Assembly: GCF_001613445.1 (NCBI RefSeq)
Contig: NZ_BDCJ01000001.1
Span: 147,754-211,753, forward strand
DNA from: Nocardia grenadensis NBRC 108939
GTDB lineage: Bacteria > Actinomycetota > Actinomycetes > Mycobacteriales > Mycobacteriaceae
Length of the DNA stretch: 64,000 nt
Direction of reading: 5' to 3'
How positions within the stretch are numbered: position 1 is the stretch's first letter; each line of letters begins with the position of its first letter. The position numbers were made by a program, and so were the translations under genes. Below the pieces are notes generated by a model. It was not told the DNA's origin and did no database searches. It worked only from the letters and a program-made list of their open reading frames with translations. Of the stretch, positions 34,202 through 42,481 are shown piece by piece.

Positions 34202-35098
34202 TCAGCGTCCGGCCAGCAGTTTTTCGGCGATCGTCGTATCGGTTTCGGCGCCCTCCCGGTAGCCGCCCTCCCCGTTCATCGCGGTCATGATCGCGAGCGT
34301 GTAGCGCTCACCCGGCCCGGCGAAACCGACCGAGTTCACCACCCAGCCGCCCTGCTCGTCCGACCAGCCGTTCTTCAGACCCGGCCGCATGGCCGAACCG
34401 GCGCCCCACACACCCCAGTGCTGATTGGAATCGACCCGGCGCATAACGTCGAGCAGGTAGCCACGATCGTCGGGGTGCATCCGGTCCAGCACATTGGACA
34501 TGAGCCGGTCCAGATCGGCCGCGGTGGTCTTCTGGAAACCCCAGTTCGGGCGCCCGTTGGGTGATGGTTCGGGCCGCAGACTGGTCATACCGTTCGCGCG
34601 GAACGCATTGTTGAACGCCTGGCCGTCGAGGCCGGAGTACTTGTTCCACAGGATATCGGTGGCCTGGTCGTTGGAGGTGGCCATCATCTGCTCCAGGAGC
34701 TGACGATCCTCCGGCGGCAGGGTGATGGCCCCGACCCGGGCACGGTTGAGTAGATCCGAGGCGATGGCCAGCTTGATGGTGGACGCGGTGAACACCATGT
34801 CCTCGGCATGCGGGCTGGCGTAGACCGCGCCGGTCTGGCGGTCACGGAAGACGTAGCCGGTCACGCCGGGGCGGGAGTCCAGATACGCGTTCACGGATTC
34901 GATGCGGGCGGCCAGATCGCAGTCGAAGCCGTTCGCGCAACCCTGGGTATGGGCGTGCGGTACGGCGTCGGCCGAGGGGAGGCCGGAGGGCGCACCGGCG
35001 AACAGGATCGCGGCGGCGGCCAGGACAGTGGCGGGTGCGGCCACGCGGGGAGCCGCACCGGTGAGCAGGGGGTAACGCACGAGGAAACACCTTGTCAT
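34202..35098 (-). CDS. Secreted serine hydrolase, class A beta-lactamase fold
   Basis: A 298-residue exported penicillin-recognising protein. A hydrophobic stretch (VLAAAAILFAGAPSG) marks the signal. The nucleophile tetrad is S106-T-I-K109 in FTASTIKLAIASDLL. The second motif is SND (142-144, MATSNDQATDIL) where class A enzymes have SDN, and the third is KNGWSDEQGGW in place of KTG. These substitutions suggest a beta-lactamase relative and not a proven beta-lactamase; it may act on peptidoglycan precursors or be a weak penicillin-binding protein. A 70-codon gene lies 36 bases upstream in the same direction. Confidence 0.8.
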   Translation of the reverse strand: MTRCFLVRYPLLTGAAPRVAAPATVLAAAAILFAGAPSGLPSADAVPHAHTQGCANGFDCDLAARIESVNAYLDSRPGVTGYVFRDRQTGAVYASPHAEDMVFTASTIKLAIASDLLNRARVGAITLPPEDRQLLEQMMATSNDQATDILWNKYSGLDGQAFNNAFRANGMTSLRPEPSPNGRPNWGFQKTTAADLDRLMSNVLDRMHPDDRGYLLDVMRRVDSNQHWGVWGAGSAMRPGLKNGWSDEQGGWVVNSVGFAGPGERYTLAIMTAMNGEGGYREGAETDTTIAEKLLAGR

Positions 35099-35134
35099 AT
35101 CGGCGCTCTGCGCGCACGTTTTCCCCTCGGGCCG

Positions 35135-35347
35135 CTAACGGACTCGCGCGGTGGCCTTCAGCGCGGCGGCGGCGCGGCCGTTGAGCCGATAGCAGTGCTC
35201 GAATGCTTCGGTGTGTTCCGCGCGCGGCCACGAGTGCAGTACGACGGTGCGTCCGTAGTGCCGGGAGTTGACGAGCTCCCACCGGTCACCGGACCGGCGG
35301 ACGGTGAATCCGTCCTTCGGTATCAGGGGCACAACCAGCGCTTTCAT
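35135..35347 (-). CDS. Small hypothetical protein, 70 residues
   Basis: A short soluble protein of unknown function. It reads MKALVVPLIPKDGFTVRRSG, then DRWELVNSRHYGRTVVLHSW and a helical, basic C-terminus (EHCYRLNGRAAAALKATARV). The strand-rich first half followed by one helix has the look of a small alpha/beta domain. The coding bias fits the neighbours, and a perfect 17-base dyad lies 46 bases upstream of its ATG. It may be cotranscribed with the beta-lactamase-fold gene downstream. Confidence 0.55.
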   Translation of the reverse strand: MKALVVPLIPKDGFTVRRSGDRWELVNSRHYGRTVVLHSWPRAEHTEAFEHCYRLNGRAAAALKATARVR

Positions 35348-35392
35348 CGACGCGAACCAGCCTTTCGTGCGGTAACCGTTCCTCCCGGAGTT

Positions 35393-35409
35393 GCACTGTG
35401 ACACAGTGC
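35393..35409. promoter_or_regulatory. 17-base perfect dyad upstream of the small gene
   Basis: GCACTGTG (35393-35400), one central base, CACAGTGC (35402-35409). A further half-site CACTGTGC lies near 35465. The dyad lies in the promoter region of the minus-strand small gene and 262 bases upstream of recC, so it is more likely to serve the former. Confidence 0.5.
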
Positions 35410-35572
35410 GTCCGCGAGATCGCTGCCATGCGACCGCGTGTCGGTGACTCATGTGCGCTAAATCACTGTGCGCCGGCTGTCGATATCCGGTAAAAGCTGT
35501 TGGCGCTAGGGACATTCGGGGATGATCTCCTGTCCCGGGGTTGTCCGCTCCGTCGTGGGGTCTTGGCGAGCG

Positions 35573-35595
35573 GTGTCGGACAGCGGGCGTATAAA
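35573..35595 (+). promoter_or_regulatory. Candidate DNA-damage (RecA-NDp/PafBC-type) promoter of recCBD
   Basis: GTGTCGGAC (35573-35581), then 8 bases, then TATAAA (35590-35595). The published mycobacterial RecA-NDp motif is TTGTCRGTG-N8-TANNNT. The core TGTCGG and the exact 8-base spacing agree; the last two bases of the first element and the last base of the -10 do not. It lies 76 bases before the recC ATG. Confidence 0.4.
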
Positions 35596-35670
35596 CGGGT
35601 GGACGATGCGCCCGCCCGAGCAGTGCGGACGTGACGAAGGATGGTGATCGAGCCGAGCGGAAGGGCGGAG

Positions 35671-38600
35671 ATGGCGCTGCACATCCACCGTGCCGAACGC
35701 GCGGATACGCTGGTCACCGCGTTGGCCGGGCTGCTGGCCGAACCGCTGCCCGATCCGTTCGCCGCCGAGGTGATCGCCGTGCCCGGTAAGGGCGTGGAAC
35801 GCTGGCTGACACAGCGACTCTCGGGTGTGCTGGGGGCTTCGGCGGCCTCCGGCGATGGTGTCACGGCCAATATCCGGTTCCCCGCCCCGGCCGCGCTGGC
35901 CGCGGAGGTATCGGCCGCGATCAGCGGTTTCGGTCCGCACGAGGATCCGTGGTCGCCCGATCGCGTGGTGTGGACGCTGCTGCGAGTGATCGATGAATCG
36001 GTGCGTGAACCGTGGTGTGCCGTGCTCACCCGCCATCTCGGCCTGGACGCCGAAGATCCGGTGCCCACCGGAGCCGAGCCCGTGCCCGCCGCCGGCCCCG
36101 AGCACCGGCGCGGCCGCCGCTACGCGACCGCCGCCCGGCTGGCCGCGCTGTTCGAGAGCTACACGGTCCAGCGCCCGGCCCTGATCACCGAATGGGCGCG
36201 CGGCGACGATACCGATGGCACCGGCCGGCCGCTGCCCGACGATCTGAGCTGGCAACCGGCCCTGTGGCGGCGGCTGCGCGACGCGGTCGGCGCGCCCGAT
36301 CCGGCCGAACGGCTGCACACCACCTGCGCGCGATTGCGGGACGATCCGGGCGCGGTGGATCTACCGCCGCGGCTGTCGGTCTTCGGCGCGACCCGGCTGC
36401 CCGCCGCCCACCTGGCGGTGCTCACCGCCGTGGCCGAGCACCGCGAGCTGCATCTGTGGCTGGCCCATCCCAGCCCGGCCATGTGGGACGCGCTGGCCGG
36501 AATCGGCCCGAAACCGCAACGAGCGCGCGATGATTCGGCCACCCGGGTGCGGCACCCGCTGCTGGCGGGCCTGAGCCGGGATATTCGGGAGCTCCAGCTG
36601 CGCCTGCCCGCGGCCGCCACCGATATGCGGTATCCGGAACCGGCGGGCGCCCTGGTCCGCGCCGGTGCCCCGGCCGGGCACTCGGACGACGCGTCCCGCC
36701 GGGACGAGCCCCCGGCGACACTGCTGGGAACGGTTCAGCGGCACCTCCGTGACGATCGCTGGCCGCCCGGCCCCGAGGACGCCGACGCCGACGGCAGTGT
36801 GCAGGTGCACGCGTGTCACGGCCCGGTGCGGCAGGTGGAAGTACTCCGGGAGTGCCTGCTCGGCCTCTTCGCCGCCGATTCGACACTCGAACCCCGCGAT
36901 GTGCTGATCATGTGCCCGGAGGTCGAGACCTTCGCCCCGCTGCTGCGGGCGGCGTTCGGGCATCCCGGGCCGGTGGGCCCGGAAACCCCTGCCGCTTCCG
37001 GGCATCCGGGGCACCGGTTACGGGTGCGTCTCGCCGACCGCGGCCGGGCGGTCACCAATCCGCTGCTCGGCGTGGTGGCGACCCTGCTGGAACTGGCCCG
37101 CAGCCGGGTCACCGTCACCGAGGTGCTGGATCTGGCGGCCGGCGAACCCGTGCGCCGCGCCTGCGGTTTCGACGACGACGATATCGAGCGCTTGCGGGAG
37201 TGGGCGGTCGAGGCCGGTGCCCGATGGGGCATCGGCCGGCGGCAGCGGCAGGCATTCGGTCTCGGCGATTTCGAGCAGAACACGGTGAACGCGGCGGTGG
37301 ACCGGATCCTGCTCGGGGTCACCGCCGACGAGACCTCCGGGAGCTATCTGGACCGGGTGCTGCCGCTCGACGATGTGGACAGCAACGATATCGACCTGGC
37401 CGGCCGGTTCGCCGAATACGCCGACCGGCTGGCGTCGGTGCTGCGGGATCTACAGGGGCCCGGGCCCGCGGCACAGTGGACCGCGGTGCTGGACCGGGCC
37501 CTGGATCTGCTGACCGATGTACCGGAGTCGCAGTCGTGGATCCGTACCGAGGCGCGCCGGGAGCTGACAGCCGCCACCGCCCACGCCGGTGCCGTCGAGC
37601 TACGGCTGGCCGATCTCACCGGTCTGCTGCAGGAGCGCCTCGCCGCCGCCCCGGCCCGGTCCAACTTCCGCACCGGCGAGCTCACCGTGTGTGGCCTGTC
37701 CCCGATGCGATCGGTGCCGCACCGGGTGGTGGTACTGCTGGGCGTGGACGACGAGATATTCCCGCGCGGTGCGGGTATCGACGGTGACGAGGTGCCGGCC
37801 CGGGAACCGCTCCTGGGTGAACGCGACCCGCGCTCCGAGGACCGGCAGCTGCTGCTGGACGCGATCGGCGCCGCCCGCGACACCCTGGTGGTCGTGCACA
37901 CCGGTGCCGATCCCGTCACCGGCGCCTACCGGCCGCCCGCCGTGCCGGTCGCCGAACTACTCGATGTGCTGCGTGCCCACGTCGGTGCCGCCGGGATGGC
38001 CGAGGTGGTCACCCGCCACCCGCTACAGGCACACGACCCGCGCAATTTCGCCGCCGGGCGGCCGTTCAGTTTCGACGCCGTCGCTTTCGCGGGTGCCCGG
38101 GCCACGGGCGCGGCGCCCACCGCGCCACCGGAACTGCTCACCCGCACCCTGCCCGGTACCGAGACCACCGAGATCGGGCTGGCCGAGCTGATCTCGTTCC
38201 TGGAACATCCCGTACGCGGTTTCCTGTGGCAGCGGCTCGGGGTGCGGGTCCCCGACCAGGACGACGATATCGCCGACCGGCTGCCCATCGAGTTCGGCGG
38301 ACTCGAGACCTGGGCGCTGGGTGAGCGGATGCTCGCCGCGCGCCTGGCCGGCGCCGACCCGGCCGAATTGCGGGCCGCCGAATGGCGGCGCGGAATCCTG
38401 CCGCCCGCCGAACTGGGCCGGGCCGTCCTGAACGATGTGGAACGCACCGTCGAAACCCTGGTCCGGGCCGCCGGTCCCGACTACACCCGGCCGCCGCGCG
38501 ATATCGATATCTCGTTCGACCTCGGCGACGGCCGCCGTCTCACCGGCACGGTCGCCGAGGTGCGCGGGGACCTGCTGGTACGCACCACGTATTCGCGGGT

Positions 38601-39102
38601 CGCGCCCAAACACCGGCTCGCGGCATGGGTATCACTGCTGGCGCTGGCGGTCACCGACGAGCGGTCGTGGCGGGCGGCGGTCACCGGCCGCGGCCGTTTC
38701 CCGACGCCGGCCTGGCGCGCCGAACTCACCGCGCCCGGCACGGCCGAGGCGACGACGATGCTGCGCACCCTGGTCGCGCTGCGCGATGCCGGTCTCACCG
38801 AACCGCTGCCCATTTCCACGGCCACAACCGCCGCCTACGCCGAGGCGCGATACCGGCGGCTGCCCCCGGAAGAGGCGATCGCCGCCGCCGACCGCGAATT
38901 CGGCGGCGGGGACAAGACCAGGGATTTCGCCGAACACACCGACCGGAATCTGCGGTACGTCTGGGGGCCGGCACCCGACCTGCGCGACCTCACCGCCGCC
39001 CCCGCGCCGTCCGGGGAACCGATCGAGAACACCCGTTTCGGGTCGATCGCCCGCCGCCTGTGGGTGCCGCTGCTGCGCGCCGAACAGCAGGGGGCGCCAT
39101 GA
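35671..39102 (+). CDS. recC: Exodeoxyribonuclease V subunit gamma
   Basis: A 1143-residue RecC homologue, the subunit that splits the strands and scans for Chi in the RecBCD helicase-nuclease at double-strand breaks. The N-terminus MALHIHRAERADTLV is the usual RecC beginning, followed by GKGVERWLTQRLSGVLGA and RFPAPAALAAEVSAAISG. Later markers are VHACHGPVRQVEVLRECLL (dead helicase domain 1A), VCGLSPMRSVPHRVVVLLGV and the C-terminal inactive nuclease-like part. I chose ATG 35671, with GGAAGGG ahead of it, over ATG 35641. It is the first gene of a recC-recB-recD operon. Confidence 0.94.
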   Translation: MALHIHRAERADTLVTALAGLLAEPLPDPFAAEVIAVPGKGVERWLTQRLSGVLGASAASGDGVTANIRFPAPAALAAEVSAAISGFGPHEDPWSPDRVVWTLLRVIDESVREPWCAVLTRHLGLDAEDPVPTGAEPVPAAGPEHRRGRRYATAARLAALFESYTVQRPALITEWARGDDTDGTGRPLPDDLSWQPALWRRLRDAVGAPDPAERLHTTCARLRDDPGAVDLPPRLSVFGATRLPAAHLAVLTAVAEHRELHLWLAHPSPAMWDALAGIGPKPQRARDDSATRVRHPLLAGLSRDIRELQLRLPAAATDMRYPEPAGALVRAGAPAGHSDDASRRDEPPATLLGTVQRHLRDDRWPPGPEDADADGSVQVHACHGPVRQVEVLRECLLGLFAADSTLEPRDVLIMCPEVETFAPLLRAAFGHPGPVGPETPAASGHPGHRLRVRLADRGRAVTNPLLGVVATLLELARSRVTVTEVLDLAAGEPVRRACGFDDDDIERLREWAVEAGARWGIGRRQRQAFGLGDFEQNTVNAAVDRILLGVTADETSGSYLDRVLPLDDVDSNDIDLAGRFAEYADRLASVLRDLQGPGPAAQWTAVLDRALDLLTDVPESQSWIRTEARRELTAATAHAGAVELRLADLTGLLQERLAAAPARSNFRTGELTVCGLSPMRSVPHRVVVLLGVDDEIFPRGAGIDGDEVPAREPLLGERDPRSEDRQLLLDAIGAARDTLVVVHTGADPVTGAYRPPAVPVAELLDVLRAHVGAAGMAEVVTRHPLQAHDPRNFAAGRPFSFDAVAFAGARATGAAPTAPPELLTRTLPGTETTEIGLAELISFLEHPVRGFLWQRLGVRVPDQDDDIADRLPIEFGGLETWALGERMLAARLAGADPAELRAAEWRRGILPPAELGRAVLNDVERTVETLVRAAGPDYTRPPRDIDISFDLGDGRRLTGTVAEVRGDLLVRTTYSRVAPKHRLAAWVSLLALAVTDERSWRAAVTGRGRFPTPAWRAELTAPGTAEATTMLRTLVALRDAGLTEPLPISTATTAAYAEARYRRLPPEEAIAAADREFGGGDKTRDFAEHTDRNLRYVWGPAPDLRDLTAAPAPSGEPIENTRFGSIARRLWVPLLRAEQQGAP

Positions 39103-39136
39103 CCGCCGCCGTCCGCCGCCGTGGAACGGAGCAGCT

Positions 39137-42100
39137 GTGACCACGACCGCGCCCGCCCCACCGGCGGGCAATGCGTTCGAGCTGTGCGGCCCGTTGCCGC
39201 ACGGCACCACCGTCCTCGAGGCGAGTGCCGGTACCGGCAAGACCTACGCCATCGTCGGGCTCGCCGCCCGATATGTCGCCGAGGCCGGCGTGGACATCTC
39301 CCGGTTGCTCCTGGTCACCTTCAGTCGCGCGGCGACCCAGGAGCTGCGCGAACGTACCCGCGACCGGTTCGTCGCCGTCGCCGCCGCACTCGCCGATCCC
39401 GACGCCGCCCGGACCGCCGCCGATGAACTGATCCGCCATCTGGCCGACGCGGAGCCGGAGGAGGTGCGTGCCCGCCGGACCCGGCTGCGGGCCGCGCTCT
39501 CGGACTTCGATGCCGGGGTCATCGCCACCACCCACAGCTTCTGCCAGCGCATGCTGGCCGAACTCGGTCTGGCCGGCGACCTCGAGCCCGGTGCGCGCCT
39601 GGTGGAGGAGGCCGACGACATCATCCGCACCGTCGTCGACGATCTGTATCTGAGCCGCTTCGCGCGGACCGCGGCACCGTTCTCGGTGAAACAGGCCCAG
39701 CGGTTCGCGCTCGCGGCGGTGCGCGACCGGCAGGCCCGGCTCGCGCCCGATACCGATGAGACCTCGGCGCAGCGGGTCGCGTTCGCGGCCGCGGTCCGCG
39801 CCGAAACCGAACGCCGGAAACGACTGGCGGGGTTGCGGGACTTCGACGATCTGCTGGTGCTGCTACGCGATATCCTCGCCGACCCCGCGCGCGGCCCGGC
39901 CGCGTGCCGGCGTATCCGGGACCGCTACCAGGTGGTGCTCGTCGACGAATTCCAGGACACCGATCCGCTGCAGTGGGAGATCCTGCGCCGGGCCTTCCAC
40001 GGCCACAACCCGCTGGTCCTGGTGGGCGATCCGAAACAGGCGATCTACGCGTTCCGGGGTGCCGAGGTGCTGAGCTATCTGGACGCGGTCGGGCACGCCA
40101 CCGCACGCCACGAGCTCACTACCAACCGCCGCAGCGACGCGGGATTGCTCGCCGCGCTCGACCATCTGCTGGGCGGAGCGGCACTGGGCCACGACCAGAT
40201 CGTGGTGCCCGCCGTCACGCCCACCCAGCCGTGGAGCCGATTGCGCGGTCCCGCCGAACTGACCACCCCGCTGCGGTTGCGGTGTCTGCCGCGGACCGGT
40301 GCGGGCCCGCGCGGCGCGTCCGGGTTCCCGAACATCCACCGGCAGCGAGCCCGGGTCGCGGCCGATGTGGCGGCCGATATCGTCGCTCTCCTCGAATCCG
40401 GGACGGTCGTGGCGGATTCGCCGGGCACCCGGGCGGCCTCGGACGTCGCGGCCGACGACCGCCGGGAAAGGGCGGCGGGCCCCGGTGATATCGCGGTGCT
40501 GGTCCGTACCCACACACAGCTCGAGGTGGTGCGGGCGGCGCTGGAACGTGCCGGCGTTCCGGTGGTCTTGACCGGTGGTAGCAGTATTTTCGCGACACGC
40601 AGTGCCACCGACTGGCTGTGGGTGTTACGCGCGCTGGAACAGCCGCATCGCGCGGACCGGGTGCGGCTGGCCGCGCTCACCCCGCTGTTCGGGCATACCG
40701 CCGCCGAGATCGACAGCGGGGGCGCGGATCTGGTCGGCCGGGTCAGTGCCGATCTCCGGGACGCCGCCCGGTTGTTCGCCCGGGCCGGTTTCGCCGCCGT
40801 ATTCGACGAACTGGCGACCGGGACCCGGCTGGCGCCGCGGCTGCTCGCGGTCGAACACGGCGAACGGCGGCTCACCGATATCCGGCATGTCGCCCAGCTG
40901 CTCGACGAGGTCTCGGTGACCGAGGGCCTCGGTCTCACCGCGCTCACCCGCTGGCTGGCCGACCGGGTCCGCGAGCCCGCCTCGGGGTCGGTGTCGGGCC
41001 GTAGCCGCCGGCTCGACCGGGATATCGCGGCGGTGCAGATCGCGACCGTACATGCCAGCAAGGGGCTCGAATTCCCGGTCGTCTATCTCCCGTTCGGCTG
41101 GGACAGTTCCGCCGACCCCAAACCCGCCACCCTGCTGATGCACGAGGACGGCGCGCGGGTGCTGGATATCGGTGGGCCGGATGCTCCCGGGTACGGGATG
41201 CGCAAGGAACGCGCCGACAGCGAATCCGCGGGTGAGGAACTGCGCCTGTGCTATGTGGCGCTCACCCGGGCCTGCTGCCAGGTAGTTGCCTGGTGGGCGC
41301 CGTCGTTCGGTACCGGCGCCGCGCCGCTGCACCGGTTGCTGTTCGGTCGGGCGCCGGGGGCGGCGCAGCCGAGTGCCCGCGCCGCGGTCGCCGAGGATGC
41401 CGTGGTGGTCGACCGGCTCCGGGCCTGGGCAGCCGGGGCGGGCGAGTCGATCTCGGTGACCGCGGCCGATCCCGCCGCCGAGCCACCCGCCTACCGGCCG
41501 CCGGCCGATGCCCGGCCCGGTGCGGTGTCGGTCGCGACCTTCGATCGGGAGATCGACGTGCACTGGCGGCGCACTTCGTATTCGGCGCTCACCGCGGCCG
41601 CCCACCTGCCGGCTCCGGAGTCCGAGCCGGTGGACCCCCTCGGTCCCGGTGACGAACCCGAGGCTCCGGCCCCGTCGGCCGAGCCCGAGCCCGGCGCACC
41701 GTCGCTGATGAACGAACTTCCCTACGGCGCCGAATTCGGCACCCTGGTGCACGGAGTCCTCGAGCGCGTAGACACCGATGTCCCGGATCTGGTCGCCGAG
41801 GTACGGGGGCGGTGCGCCGAAGCGATCGGCGAAAGGCTTTCCACCGCCGATCCGGAATTGCTGACCGCGGCCCTGGTGGAGGTCTTGCGCACGCCGATCG
41901 GGTTCGGCGCCCTCGCCGATGTCCCGGGCCGGGACCGGTTGTGCGAGCTCGAATTCGAATTGCCGCTCACCGGCGGTGACACCCCCTCCGGGGCGGCCGC
42001 CACTCTGGGCCGTATCGCCGCCACCGTGCGTGCGCACCTGGACCCCGCCGACGATTTCCACGCCTACGCGGACGCACTCGACACCCTCGAGGATGTCCCG

Positions 42101-42481
42101 TTACGCGGGTATCTCACCGGCAGTATCGACGCGGTGCTGCGCACCTCGGATGAGCGTTACGTCATCGTCGACTACAAGACGAACCGGCTGGGCACCGGCG
42201 ACCTCACCGTCGCGCATTACACCCGCGACCGGATGGCCGCGGAGATGGTCCGCTCGCACTATCCCTTACAGGCGCTGCTGTACTCGGTGGCGCTGCACCG
42301 GTACCTGCGTTGGCGGCTCGCCGGCTACGATCCCGCGGTTCATCTCGGCGGTATCCGCTATCTCTTCGTGCGCGGCATGATCGGAATCGAAACCCCGGCG
42401 GGCGCGGGCGTTTTCGACTGGACGCCGCCGCCCGGCCTGATCGTCGCCCTGTCGGACCTACTGGCCGGAGGTGCGGTGTGA
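39137..42481 (+). CDS. recB: Exodeoxyribonuclease V subunit beta (3'-5' helicase and nuclease)
   Basis: A 1114-residue SF1A helicase-nuclease. Walker A is EASAGTGKTYAIVGLAARYV (A29-T36 core), motif II is VLVDEFQDTDPLQWEILRR near residue 268, and the QATVHASKGLEFPVVYLPF-like motif V lies in VQIATVHASKGLEFPVVYL. The C-terminal RecB nuclease carries VIVDYKTNRLGTGDL with D1012 and K1014. GTG 39137 is the start because the conserved N-terminus follows closely. It begins 34 bases after the recC stop; its last codons overlap recD. Confidence 0.95.
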   Translation: MTTTAPAPPAGNAFELCGPLPHGTTVLEASAGTGKTYAIVGLAARYVAEAGVDISRLLLVTFSRAATQELRERTRDRFVAVAAALADPDAARTAADELIRHLADAEPEEVRARRTRLRAALSDFDAGVIATTHSFCQRMLAELGLAGDLEPGARLVEEADDIIRTVVDDLYLSRFARTAAPFSVKQAQRFALAAVRDRQARLAPDTDETSAQRVAFAAAVRAETERRKRLAGLRDFDDLLVLLRDILADPARGPAACRRIRDRYQVVLVDEFQDTDPLQWEILRRAFHGHNPLVLVGDPKQAIYAFRGAEVLSYLDAVGHATARHELTTNRRSDAGLLAALDHLLGGAALGHDQIVVPAVTPTQPWSRLRGPAELTTPLRLRCLPRTGAGPRGASGFPNIHRQRARVAADVAADIVALLESGTVVADSPGTRAASDVAADDRRERAAGPGDIAVLVRTHTQLEVVRAALERAGVPVVLTGGSSIFATRSATDWLWVLRALEQPHRADRVRLAALTPLFGHTAAEIDSGGADLVGRVSADLRDAARLFARAGFAAVFDELATGTRLAPRLLAVEHGERRLTDIRHVAQLLDEVSVTEGLGLTALTRWLADRVREPASGSVSGRSRRLDRDIAAVQIATVHASKGLEFPVVYLPFGWDSSADPKPATLLMHEDGARVLDIGGPDAPGYGMRKERADSESAGEELRLCYVALTRACCQVVAWWAPSFGTGAAPLHRLLFGRAPGAAQPSARAAVAEDAVVVDRLRAWAAGAGESISVTAADPAAEPPAYRPPADARPGAVSVATFDREIDVHWRRTSYSALTAAAHLPAPESEPVDPLGPGDEPEAPAPSAEPEPGAPSLMNELPYGAEFGTLVHGVLERVDTDVPDLVAEVRGRCAEAIGERLSTADPELLTAALVEVLRTPIGFGALADVPGRDRLCELEFELPLTGGDTPSGAAATLGRIAATVRAHLDPADDFHAYADALDTLEDVPLRGYLTGSIDAVLRTSDERYVIVDYKTNRLGTGDLTVAHYTRDRMAAEMVRSHYPLQALLYSVALHRYLRWRLAGYDPAVHLGGIRYLFVRGMIGIETPAGAGVFDWTPPPGLIVALSDLLAGGAV

